Source: JBGOUV01 sp041477815
Lineage (GTDB): Bacteria > Acidobacteriota > Terriglobia > Bryobacterales > JACQDG01
Direction of reading: 5' to 3'
Length of the DNA: 8,244 nt
NCBI GenBank assembly: GCA_041477815.1
Contig: JBGOUV010000311.1
Span: 1-8,244, forward strand
Positions within the stretch are counted from its first letter, which is position 1. Every line of letters begins with the position of its first letter. The translations under genes and the position numbers were made by a program. Under the pieces are notes generated by a model. That model worked only from the letters and a program-made list of their open reading frames with translations, searched no databases and was not told the origin of the DNA. Below are positions 1 to 6,189 of this stretch, piece after piece.

Positions 1-1
1 C

Positions 2-241
2 AACCCCTGGGGCTTCACCATCTGGATGGCCGGCGGCGGCGTCAAGGGCGGCCAGACCATCGGCAGCACCGACGAGATCGGCATGTACGCGGTCGAGCAG
101 CGCGCCCACGTCCACGATATCCACGCCACCATGCTGTGGGCCCTGGGACTCGATCATGTCAAGACCACCTATCTGCACAACGGGCGCGCCGAGCGTCCCA
201 CCATCGTGGCCGGCGAAGTAATCAAAGGCGTATTCGCGTAG
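2..241 (+). CDS. DUF1501 family protein, C-terminal fragment
   Basis: This is the last 79 residues of a gene that begins before the window. The frame is open from base 2 and ends at TAG 239-241. The start reads NPWGFTIWMAGGGVKGGQT, followed by a VHVHD-like segment (AHVHDIHATMLWALGLDH) and a short tail. This matches the C-terminal end of DUF1501 proteins, which resemble the sulfatase/alkaline phosphatase fold and are abundant in Planctomycetes, Verrucomicrobia and Acidobacteria, often beside DUF1553/DUF1549 cytochrome-like proteins. No reaction has been firmly shown for the family. The amidohydrolase gene starts 6 nt downstream on the same strand, so the two are probably co-transcribed. The family call rests on the recognisable C-terminal block; the N-terminal part, including any Tat signal, cannot be seen. 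Confidence 0.85.
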   Translation, partial: NPWGFTIWMAGGGVKGGQTIGSTDEIGMYAVEQRAHVHDIHATMLWALGLDHVKTTYLHNGRAERPTIVAGEVIKGVFA

Positions 242-247
242 CCCTCC

Positions 248-1381
248 ATGCCCCGATCTCTGCGAGTTGCGGCCTTTGCCGTCGCCGGAATCTTCGCCGT
301 GTCCGCCCAGGCGCCCCGCGAAGCCGGCTATGACGGCCCGATGAATAAGGTCCTGCTCAAAGACTACGACCCCAACTCCAACCTGGTCGTACCGGAACAT
401 CATCCGGCCAAGGCGAAGTTTCCGGTCATCGACGTCCACGTCCACCCCGCCGCCCGCACGCCGCAGGAAGTCGCCGATTTGGTGAAGACCATGGACCAGA
501 CCGGCATCGAAACGGCCGTCCTGCTGAGCGGCGCGGTGGGCCAGAACTTCGATCGCCTGGTGGACTTGTACCTAAAGCCCTACCCCAACCGCTTCTTGCT
601 TTACTGCGGCATCGACACCCGCAATCTCGATATCGAGGCTCCGGACTACCCGCAGAAGGTGGCCGCGGAGCTCGACCGCTGCTACCGCAAGGGCGCCCGC
701 GGCGTCGGCGAAGTCACCGACAAGGGCCGGGGCTTCGGGTCCGGCACCTTCGTCGACCCCAAGGCCTTGAAGGCCCGCGACAAACGGCTCCACGTCGATG
801 ACCGCCGCCTCGACCTGTTCTGGCGAAAGTGCGCCGAGCTGAAGATCCCGGTCAACCTCCACATCGCCGATCACCCCTCCGCCTGGCAGCCGGCGGACGC
901 GCACCAGGAGCGGACCCCGGGCTTCCAGCGGTATAACCAGTACGGTCTGGATGTCCCGGCCCACGCGGAACTGATCTCCCGCTTCCACAACCTGCTGGAC
1001 CGGCATCCCCAGACCACCTTTGTGGCGGTCCATTTCAGCAACATCGGGCACGACCTGGCCCAGCTCAGTCAGGCCCTGGACCGCTTCCCGAACCTGAACG
1101 TGGACCTTTCCGCCCGCGCCTACGAGTTCGGCCGCCAGCCGTTCACCGCCCCGGTGTTCTTCGCCAAATACAAGAATCGGATTCTCTACGGCAGCGACCA
1201 GGCCGTGAACGTGGAGATGTGGCGCTCCTGGTGGCGCGTGCTGGAGACCCGCGACGAGTTCATCAAGGGGCCGTCGTGGTGGCGGTTGTATGGCCTGGGC
1301 CTGCCCGACGACGTCCTGGAGGCGGTATACCGAGGCAACGCCAAGAGACTCCTCAACTGGACCACCGCGCCGCGGCCGTAG
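248..1381 (+). CDS. Secreted amidohydrolase-family metal-dependent hydrolase (amidohydrolase 2 type)
   Basis: This is a 377-residue TIM-barrel hydrolase of the amidohydrolase-related family. Residues 1-21 look like a signal peptide (MPRSLRVAAFAVAGIFAVSAQA), suggesting export. The metal-site pattern is visible: HVH at 64-66 on the first strand (VIDVHVHP), E155 in GVGEVTD, H205 in NLHIAD, H262 in VAVHFSNIG, and D317 in YGSDQ near the end of the barrel. These fit the usual HxH, E/K, H, H, D arrangement. The substrate is not predictable; relatives include decarboxylases, lactonases and amide hydrolases. The ATG at 248 is used because it lies directly before the signal peptide and only 6 nt after the DUF1501 stop; no Shine-Dalgarno site is seen. 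The gene is probably the distal member of that operon and faces the inverted repeat at 1386-1470. Confidence 0.88.
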   Translation: MPRSLRVAAFAVAGIFAVSAQAPREAGYDGPMNKVLLKDYDPNSNLVVPEHHPAKAKFPVIDVHVHPAARTPQEVADLVKTMDQTGIETAVLLSGAVGQNFDRLVDLYLKPYPNRFLLYCGIDTRNLDIEAPDYPQKVAAELDRCYRKGARGVGEVTDKGRGFGSGTFVDPKALKARDKRLHVDDRRLDLFWRKCAELKIPVNLHIADHPSAWQPADAHQERTPGFQRYNQYGLDVPAHAELISRFHNLLDRHPQTTFVAVHFSNIGHDLAQLSQALDRFPNLNVDLSARAYEFGRQPFTAPVFFAKYKNRILYGSDQAVNVEMWRSWWRVLETRDEFIKGPSWWRLYGLGLPDDVLEAVYRGNAKRLLNWTTAPRP

Positions 1382-1385
1382 AACC

Positions 1386-1470
1386 CCAGCAATTCACCAC
1401 CAAGGCACCAAGAAAACCAGGATCTTCTTGGTGTTCTTAGTGTCTTGGTGCCTTGGTGGTGAATTGCTGG
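1386..1470. repeat. Long perfect inverted repeat built of TTGGTG-like units in convergent intergenic gap
   Basis: The left arm at 1386-1413 and right arm at 1443-1470 are exact reverse complements over 28 bp, separated by a 29-nt loop. The right half is quasi-periodic: cttcttggtg, ttcttagtg, tcttggtg and ccttggtgg follow one another from 1424 to 1459. A second copy of TCTTGGTG at 1426-1433 can pair with the left arm instead, giving an alternative hairpin. The element fills most of the gap between the amidohydrolase stop and the stop of the opposing propeller gene. No T-tract follows either arm, so it is not a classic intrinsic terminator, although such a stem could slow polymerase from either side. 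From memory, near-identical CACCAAGGCACCAAGA-type repeats are dispersed in many environmental bacterial genomes; that was not searched here. Confidence 0.9.
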
Positions 1471-1484
1471 TTCGCTTCGGTGCT

Positions 1485-2774
1485 CTACCGCAGCCCTTCC
1501 ACCAGGAACAAATCAGAAAGCTGCTGCTGGTAGCCATAGGCGTACGACCGGCCGTCCGGAGTCACCAGAATCGGGTTAAGCCCGACAGCCCCCGCAGGAT
1601 CGGGAGGCCTGAATTCCTTCCACTGCTCCTTGCGACCGCTGGCCAAGTCCAGCCTATAAACCCGCACCGCCTGCAACTCCCCTGGCCCCCGGACAAAAAG
1701 ACTGCGTCCATCGGCGCTCCACTGGATCGGCGCTTCTCCGGGCTCGAGCGTGGGTCCGGGGCGGGGCTCGCCTCCCTCGGCGGGGTAAAGCTGAATCCTA
1801 CGGTCAGGTCCGGCGACGGCCACCACCTTTCCGTCCGGCGAGATGGCGTCGCCGGCATTCACTCCTTCCGGGGTAAGGGCCCGCGGCTTGCCTCCCTCCA
1901 ACTGCTGGACATAGAGACGCACGCGGTGGTCGGGCTCGCTGGCTGCTACCAGCAACCGGCTGCCGTCTGGGAACCACTTCGCCCAGAAAATCGTGAGGCC
2001 TTCCATGGCCAGCGTCCTGCTTTCGCCGGCGCCGGTCGGCAGCAAGACCAGCCCTCGCGGGGACGCCCGCGCCGAGGAAAGGGCCCACTTCCCGTCCGGG
2101 GAAAGCGCGTGACCCCGGCCCTCCCCCAGCCGGACCGGAGGCGTGCCGTCCGTCTTTCGCAGATACACCGACGCGGGACCTCCGCCGCCGTGCCGGGTTT
2201 CGCTGAAGAGCAGGTTCCTTCCATCCCTTGACAAATCGGCAGCGAGGGACCAGTCCAGCCAGTCCAGCCGGCGTTCCTGGCTCTCGCCGGGCTCCAGGCA
2301 CAGGATTCCGGCCCTCCAGGTGAGACTCGACAGCAACACGCGGCCGTCCCGGCCTATATCCCCCAGGATCAAGGAGGTCGGCGCCCGCTGGACTAGCCGG
2401 ACTCTTCCCCCCAGGGTTACCGCGCGAATGGCGGGCGGTGCGATGCCGTCGGTAAGGCTATACCACACCTCGTCCCCCCGGGCAGACCAGGCGAGGCCGA
2501 ATCCTTCTGTGTAAGCCTCGGTGAGCACCGTCTTCTTGCCGTCCAGACCGACCGTGGCAATCCAGGCTCGTCCGGCTCCGGACTCCTGCAGCGCGATACG
2601 ATCCCCTTTAGGCGAAAAGCGTATGTTGGGAATGAAGCCTGTGGTTTCGTACAAGACCCTTCCAATAGGGAACTCCAGCCGATGCCGGCCCTGCACCACG
2701 CGAACAACGGCCAGGCCGGCGCCGTCCGGCGCCCAGTCCGCGGCCCGCACATTCTCCAGGATCTGGCGCGGCAC
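1485..2774 (-). CDS. TolB/WD40-like beta-propeller half of a broken Ser/Thr kinase-propeller gene
   Basis: This open frame encodes a string of propeller blades, recognisable from repeated SPDG-like turns (ADWAPDG, IRFSPKGD, HALSPDGKW, DAISPDGKV, IQWSADGRS, LVTPDGRSY). It ends at TAG 1487-1485 with SDLFLVEGLR. The GTG at 2774 is only the first start-like codon. Recognisable family sequence (GTLARAPLAGG) continues upstream in the same frame to about 2813, so this is the tail of a larger protein, not a gene with its own start. In acidobacterial kinases this propeller follows a cytoplasmic kinase domain and one membrane helix and is expected outside the membrane. Here the kinase half is in another frame, the connecting segment is missing, and the first blade is incomplete. 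It is probably untranslated as a unit, unless initiation occurs internally. See the kinase entry for the break. Confidence 0.75.
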   Translation of the reverse strand: MPRQILENVRAADWAPDGAGLAVVRVVQGRHRLEFPIGRVLYETTGFIPNIRFSPKGDRIALQESGAGRAWIATVGLDGKKTVLTEAYTEGFGLAWSARGDEVWYSLTDGIAPPAIRAVTLGGRVRLVQRAPTSLILGDIGRDGRVLLSSLTWRAGILCLEPGESQERRLDWLDWSLAADLSRDGRNLLFSETRHGGGGPASVYLRKTDGTPPVRLGEGRGHALSPDGKWALSSARASPRGLVLLPTGAGESRTLAMEGLTIFWAKWFPDGSRLLVAASEPDHRVRLYVQQLEGGKPRALTPEGVNAGDAISPDGKVVAVAGPDRRIQLYPAEGGEPRPGPTLEPGEAPIQWSADGRSLFVRGPGELQAVRVYRLDLASGRKEQWKEFRPPDPAGAVGLNPILVTPDGRSYAYGYQQQLSDLFLVEGLR

Positions 2775-3310
2775 GCCGCCGGCCAGCGGCGCTCTGGCCA
2801 GTGTACCGAGAACACCATTGGCGCGCCGCGATCGGCCAGCTTCGCCAATCCAAAGTCCAGAATCTTCACCCGGCCGTCGCGCGTGATAAAGATGTTCTCC
2901 GGCTTGAGGTCCCGATGGATGATCCCCTTTTGGTGCGCCGCCGCCAGCCCGGAGGTAGTCTGAAGCGCGTAGTCGGTGGCCCGCCGCAGCGCCAGGGGAC
3001 CGCCGGCCAGGCGGTCGCGCAGGGTCTCCCCCTCCAGCAGTTCCGAGACGATATACGGCGCGCTTTCGTGGGTTCCGACGTCAAAGATAGTGAGGATATT
3101 GGGATGGTTCAGCGCCCCTGCGGCTCGAACTTCCAACTCGAAACGCCGCAGCCGGTCCGCGTCGCCGGCCATGGCCGCGGGCAGAACTTTGATCGCCACT
3201 TCCCGTCCGATGCGGGGGTCGCGGGCGCGATAGACTTCCCCCATCCCCCCCGCGCCCAGAGGCGTGACAATTTCATACGGACCGAGCTGTGTCCCCGGCG
3301 AAAGGGTCAT
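2417..3310 (-). CDS. Truncated eukaryotic-type Ser/Thr protein kinase (N-lobe and catalytic loop only)
   Basis: The frame starts at ATG 3310 and encodes a Pkn/Hanks-type kinase up to about residue 158. Visible motifs are the glycine-rich loop LGAGGMGEVYRA (18-29), the ATP-binding lysine in VAIKVLP (K41), a likely helix-C glutamate (E60), HRDLKPEN with catalytic D134, and DFG at 152-154. After LAKLADRGAP the protein changes to Arg/Trp-rich sequence (for example WPERRWPAACRARSW) typical of an out-of-frame reading, and runs on to a stop at 2417. That tail overlaps the true propeller frame by about 360 nt. The APE motif, the rest of the C-lobe and any membrane helix are absent in every frame. About 280 residues seem to be lost compared with intact relatives, by my recollection of the family. 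The product would be catalytically dead if made. A good promoter lies upstream. Confidence 0.8.
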   Translation of the reverse strand: MTLSPGTQLGPYEIVTPLGAGGMGEVYRARDPRIGREVAIKVLPAAMAGDADRLRRFELEVRAAGALNHPNILTIFDVGTHESAPYIVSELLEGETLRDRLAGGPLALRRATDYALQTTSGLAAAHQKGIIHRDLKPENIFITRDGRVKILDFGLAKLADRGAPMVFSVHWPERRWPAACRARSWRMCGPRTGRRTAPAWPLFAWCRAGIGWSSLLEGSCTKPQASFPTYAFRLKGIVSRCRSPEPDEPGLPRSVWTARRRCSPRLTQKDSASPGLPGGTRCGIALPTASHRPPFAR

Positions 3311-3345
3311 CGTCTTGTTGCTACTGCACGGATTTCCCCGTACAC

Positions 3346-3374
3346 AAGATAGTCTGGCCGATCATTGCGGTCAA
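3346..3374 (-). promoter_or_regulatory. Sigma70-type promoter of the broken kinase gene
   Basis: On the minus strand a -35 box TTGACC (3374-3369) and a -10 box TATCTT (3351-3346) are separated by exactly 17 nt. Transcription would begin near 3339 and leave a leader of about 29 nt before the ATG at 3310. No Shine-Dalgarno site is evident in that leader. The boxes match the consensus at 5/6 and 4/6 positions; the assignment is by inspection only. Confidence 0.55.
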
Positions 3375-3520
3375 GGTACCGTGCGGAGCGGAGGGAAGTC
3401 AACCAGGTAAGGTTTCTCACGCCGTGTAGAATTGCGCCTGGCCTCCCCTTTCCGTCCCCTGCAAGTGATTGGTTCTTCGATACATCCGCCTTTGGTGCCG
3501 AAACTGCTACCGGCAAGTAC

Positions 3521-3916
3521 ATGAAAGCGCAAACTCTACTCGTACTGGCGGGACTCCTCGCCGCGACGGCGCCGGCGGCCCTGGCCAAGGATCACGGCAG
3601 GAAGCAGGAGCATGAGCACGGGCGGGACCACGACAGTAAATACGCGGCGGCATACTTCCACGACGACCATATCCGCATCCTTTATGATTACTACCGCCCG
3701 CGCCAGCTTCCCCCCGGCCTCCAGAAGAAACTCTATCGAACCGGGCAGCTTCCGCCGGGCTGGGAGAGGAAGATGCGGCCCTTTCCCGAAGCGATTGAGC
3801 GGAGAATGCCGCCTCTCTGCTACGGATGCGAACGGGGCTACCTGGACGGCTTCGCCATCGTGTATCAGCCGCGCTCCCGCCTGATCATCGACGTCCATGC
3901 GGTCATCGCGCCGTAA
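3521..3916 (+). CDS. Small secreted protein with paired LPPG motifs, function unknown
   Basis: This 131-residue protein starts with a clear signal peptide (MKAQTLLVLAGLLAATAPAALA, cleavage likely after residue 22). Next comes a very charged His/Asp/Glu/Lys stretch (23-40), then a middle region with LPPG at 63-66 and 77-80 in the context LPPGLQKKL and LPPGWERKM. A CxxC pair follows (C100, C103), then a C-terminal segment ending LIIDVHAVIAP. LPPG-Kxx repeats followed by a short beta-like tail occur in several small exported proteins of unknown role; I cannot name a family. The frame is open from 3365, but the ATG at 3521 is chosen because it places the signal peptide at the N-terminus. No strong promoter or Shine-Dalgarno site is seen. 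The last 14 nt overlap the 3' end of the converging methyltransferase gene. Confidence 0.75.
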   Translation: MKAQTLLVLAGLLAATAPAALAKDHGRKQEHEHGRDHDSKYAAAYFHDDHIRILYDYYRPRQLPPGLQKKLYRTGQLPPGWERKMRPFPEAIERRMPPLCYGCERGYLDGFAIVYQPRSRLIIDVHAVIAP

Positions 3917-4448
3917 CCCCGACCCGCTTCCGGTACTTCCTCAGTAACTCATACGCCACCACCCCGCCCGCCACCGCCACGTTGAGCGAGTGTTTCATCC
4001 CCAGCATGGGGAGCCGCACCTGCACGTCGCAGCGCTCGGCCACTTCGGGCCGGACCCCTTCCACCTCGTGACCGAACACCACGCACACCGGGAAGCGCGG
4101 TTCCCACTCGAACAGGTCGATGGCCCGGGGGGCGGTTTCCAGGACGGCCGTCTCGTGGCCCTGGTCGCGCAGGCGGTCCACCACGGGCAGTGGGTCCCAG
4201 TGGTGCTCCCAGGCTACTACCTGCTCGGCGCCCAGGGCGGTCTTGGTCAGGGCCGGCTTCGGCGGATGCCCGGTGATGCCGCATAGGTACAGCCTCTCCA
4301 GGCCCGCCGCGTCGGCCAGCCGGAAGAAGGCCCCCACGTTGTACAGGCTGCGAACCTGATCGAGTAGAAAGGCGACCGGCACCCGGGTGATCCCCAGATT
4401 GGCCCGCGCCGCCGCCGTAGCGCGATAGGGAAGGCGTTCGCTGACCAC
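3903..4448 (-). CDS. SpoU/TrmH-family RNA 2'-O-methyltransferase
   Basis: This 181-residue protein belongs to the SPOUT (trefoil-knot) class of S-adenosylmethionine-dependent RNA methyltransferases. All three family motifs are present: motif 1 in the segment starting YNVGAFFRLADAAGL (N37, R43), motif 2 FGHEVEGV (125-132, E128), and motif 3 starting LPMLGMKHSLNVAVAGG (146-162) with S154-L-N. The length is that of a bare catalytic domain without the N-terminal substrate-binding domain of RlmB-like members. The target, a tRNA or rRNA ribose 2'-OH, cannot be decided. Translation is taken from GTG 4448, which begins 3 nt after the stop of the small membrane protein and suggests translational coupling. 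It is the last gene of the dut operon and overlaps the 3' end of the secreted-protein gene by 14 nt tail-to-tail. Confidence 0.9.
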   Translation of the reverse strand: MVSERLPYRATAAARANLGITRVPVAFLLDQVRSLYNVGAFFRLADAAGLERLYLCGITGHPPKPALTKTALGAEQVVAWEHHWDPLPVVDRLRDQGHETAVLETAPRAIDLFEWEPRFPVCVVFGHEVEGVRPEVAERCDVQVRLPMLGMKHSLNVAVAGGVVAYELLRKYRKRVGVTAR

Positions 4449-4451
4449 GAT

Positions 4452-4664
4452 CTACGATCTGCGGTCCACGATCTTCTTGGACACCCGCTCGGCGATTTCC
4501 CCCAGCGGCAGCCCCAGCAGCATGAACCCCACGAACCACCAGATGGCGCGGTCCCCCGGAACGTGGAGCAGGTGGGTCACCACCAGGGCCGCCAGGCTCA
4601 TGAGGATGATGGCCCAGAAGGTGTGGATCGGCGTGTCCTGTCTCACCAGCCGATTATCGCACAC
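4452..4664 (-). CDS. Small two-helix membrane protein, unknown function
   Basis: This 70-residue protein has two hydrophobic segments, about residues 15-34 (HTFWAIILMSLAALVVTHLL) and 40-55 (AIWWFVGFMLLGLPLG). They are joined by a short VPGDR turn and followed by a basic C-terminal tail. I do not recognise a family. It is supported as a real gene by its hydrophobic pattern and its fit in the operon. Its GTG start at 4664 overlaps the end of dut by 11 nt, and its stop lies 3 nt before the methyltransferase GTG. A second in-frame GTG (residue 7) could be the real start. The genes around it act on nucleotides and RNA and give no clear hint of a membrane role. Confidence 0.6.
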   Translation of the reverse strand: MCDNRLVRQDTPIHTFWAIILMSLAALVVTHLLHVPGDRAIWWFVGFMLLGLPLGEIAERVSKKIVDRRS

Positions 4665-5100
4665 CGGTCGATCCGAAGCCCCCCTCCCCCCGCGCCGAAG
4701 CGTTTAGATTCTCTTCTACCCGCCATTCCACCGCAGCGTAGCGGCCCACGATCAACTGCGCGATGCGATCCCCGGGCCGGATGTCGAAGGCGGTCTTCCC
4801 ATGATTGATCACGATCAGCCGGACCTCGCCCCGGTAGCCCGGATCCAGCGTCCCCGGCGAGTTCAGCATGGTCACGCCGTGGCGCCGGGCCAGCCCGCTG
4901 CGCGGCCGCACCTGGCCTTCGTAGCCCGGTGGAATCTCCATCGTCAGCCCCGTACCTACGTCCCGCCACTCCCCCGGTCCCAGGGTCACCTCTTCGACGG
5001 CGCAGAGGTCCATCCCCGCATCCTCGGCGGCGCTGTGGGCATAGACAGGCAGCCGGGCCGCCGGATGAATCCGTCGCACCCCAATCGTGATCGAATTCAT
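4654..5100 (-). CDS. dut: dUTP diphosphatase (trimeric dUTPase)
   Basis: This enzyme hydrolyses dUTP to dUMP and pyrophosphate, keeping uracil out of DNA and supplying dUMP for thymidylate synthesis. At 148 residues it has the normal length of trimeric bacterial dUTPases, and all five motifs are present. They are motif 1 AGMDLCA (28-34), motif 2 PRSGLA (66-71), motif 3 GTLDPGYRGEV (83-93, with catalytic D86), motif 4 RPGDRIAQLIV (108-118) and the C-terminal arm RGEGGFGSTG (137-146). The ATG at 5100 gives a standard N-terminus; an AGGA lies almost directly before it, closer than usual for ribosome binding. It is first in a three-gene operon. Its start codon lies in one arm of an 8-bp dyad shared with the divergent gene. 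A ThyX-like gene 1.2 kb away may use its product. Confidence 0.96.
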   Translation of the reverse strand: MNSITIGVRRIHPAARLPVYAHSAAEDAGMDLCAVEEVTLGPGEWRDVGTGLTMEIPPGYEGQVRPRSGLARRHGVTMLNSPGTLDPGYRGEVRLIVINHGKTAFDIRPGDRIAQLIVGRYAAVEWRVEENLNASARGEGGFGSTGVR

Positions 5101-5121
5101 GTCCTTAGTCTCTCATGAATT
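5094..5121. promoter_or_regulatory. 8-bp dyad AATTCATG-N12-CATGAATT at the divergent dut start
   Basis: AATTCATG at 5094-5101 and CATGAATT at 5114-5121 are perfect reverse complements with a 12-nt spacer, so arm centres are 20 bp apart, about two helical turns. The left arm contains the dut start codon on the minus strand and the CATG shared with a possible plus-strand ATG at 5099. In dut mRNA the arms could form a hairpin that holds the AUG in the stem and an AGGA in the loop. It could be an operator or a translational element, or it may be chance; no regulator is visible nearby. Confidence 0.4.
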
Positions 5122-5149
5122 GTCCGGCTTCCGTCGATTTGATACACGG

Positions 5150-6187
5150 ATGATATCCATCCGGAAACACATCGAGAGGCTGACCGGCGAAGACAAGGTC
5201 CGCCGTGCTTACCGTAGAATGCTGGAAGCTATTCTGCATACCACCCGCGAGCACATCCTGGTTACCGATGCCGAAGAGCACACCTGGTTCTGCACCAACC
5301 TGGAGAATTTCGCGGACCGTCTGCGGGAAGATCAATCTGTCACTAACGTGGAAGTCGTCGGAGCCCTGGTCACCAAAACTCTCACCGACCACTATGCCAA
5401 GCTCTCCCGCCAAACCGAATCCCGCGAACAGGAGCTCAAGCGCATCATCAGCCTGCTGGCGGAATCGGCCTCCAGCCTGGACAACGAAAACAAGCAGTTT
5501 TACACGCACCTCCGTCAAACCGTACAAGGCTTTCAGAACATTTCCCAGTTGGAGGACATCGCCTTCGTCCGCAAGAAGCTCTCCGAGCAGGTCTCCCACC
5601 TGCACGAAACCGTGGGGCGGCAGGAGGTGGTCTCCGGAAACCTGGTGGTGCGCCTGCAAGCCGAGCTGGACTCCGCCCGCACCGAAATCGACGCCCTCAC
5701 CCAGGCCACCGTCACCGACCCGCTGACCCAACTGCCCACCCGTCGCGCCGCCGAAAAACTCATACGGGAGAAGATTGAACGACAGGAACCGTTCTCGGTA
5801 GCGATGGCCGTCATCGAGCGGCTGGACGTTGTCAACCTGCGCTACGGCGCCCAGCTCGGCGACACGGTATTGCGCCGCTTCTCCGGCACTCTCAAGACCC
5901 AATTGCCCAAGCGCGCCTTTCTCTGCCGCTGGGGAGGACCCGCCTTCGTGGTGCTCCTCGATAACACCTCCGCCGCCGACCTCAAAGCCGCGGTCCAGAA
6001 GGTCCTCGCCGCCATCGCCACCCAACCTGTCGAAACCGAAGGCCGGTCCTCCAGCATGTTTCACATCACCTCCCGTTACGCGGTCCACCAGTGGCTCGCC
6101 GGTCAGCCCGCCGACAAGGTCATCAGTCTGATCAACATCTTCTGCCTCTCCCAGAAGATCGAAGGAGAGGAAGCCGCCGACAACTGA
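5150..6187 (+). CDS. Coiled-coil protein with degenerate GGDEF domain
   Basis: With the ATG at 5150 this is a 345-residue cytoplasmic protein. Residues 1-80 are a helical N-terminal region without a recognisable sensor. Residues 85-129 and 139-189 are charged, coiled-coil-like helices. A GGDEF fold then starts at DPLTQLPTRR (190-199). The active-site signature is changed: RWGGPAF (260-266) stands where RxGGDEF is expected, so the two acidic metal/GTP residues are lost, and the RxxD inhibitory site is PKRA. It is therefore unlikely to make cyclic di-GMP and more likely acts as a binding or signalling module. In-frame starts at 5087 (GTG) and 5099 (ATG) would lengthen it. Codons between 5101 and 5149 (TTA, TTG, CGA, TTT, GAT) are AT-ending, unlike the rest, which favours 5150. 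A 6-bp stem (5147-5152/5158-5163) at that start weakens this choice. Confidence 0.75.
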   Translation: MISIRKHIERLTGEDKVRRAYRRMLEAILHTTREHILVTDAEEHTWFCTNLENFADRLREDQSVTNVEVVGALVTKTLTDHYAKLSRQTESREQELKRIISLLAESASSLDNENKQFYTHLRQTVQGFQNISQLEDIAFVRKKLSEQVSHLHETVGRQEVVSGNLVVRLQAELDSARTEIDALTQATVTDPLTQLPTRRAAEKLIREKIERQEPFSVAMAVIERLDVVNLRYGAQLGDTVLRRFSGTLKTQLPKRAFLCRWGGPAFVVLLDNTSAADLKAAVQKVLAAIATQPVETEGRSSSMFHITSRYAVHQWLAGQPADKVISLINIFCLSQKIEGEEAADN

Positions 6188-6189
6188 GG

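Noticed and set aside
1386..1470. Intrinsic terminator
   Set aside because: The stem is strong but no T-run follows on either strand, so I label it a repeat and leave the terminator role open.
1290..2231. Plus-strand open frame of 313 codons crossing the intergenic repeat
   Set aside because: It joins out-of-frame reading of the amidohydrolase end, the inverted repeat and antisense of the propeller. Pro/Arg-rich, no motif.
3427..3432. TAGAAT as a -10 box for the secreted protein
   Set aside because: No acceptable -35 hexamer lies 16-18 nt upstream and the implied leader would be about 85 nt with no supporting signal.
3365..3520. N-terminal extension of the secreted protein
   Set aside because: The added 52 residues have no family character and would bury the signal peptide; the ATG at 3521 is a better start.
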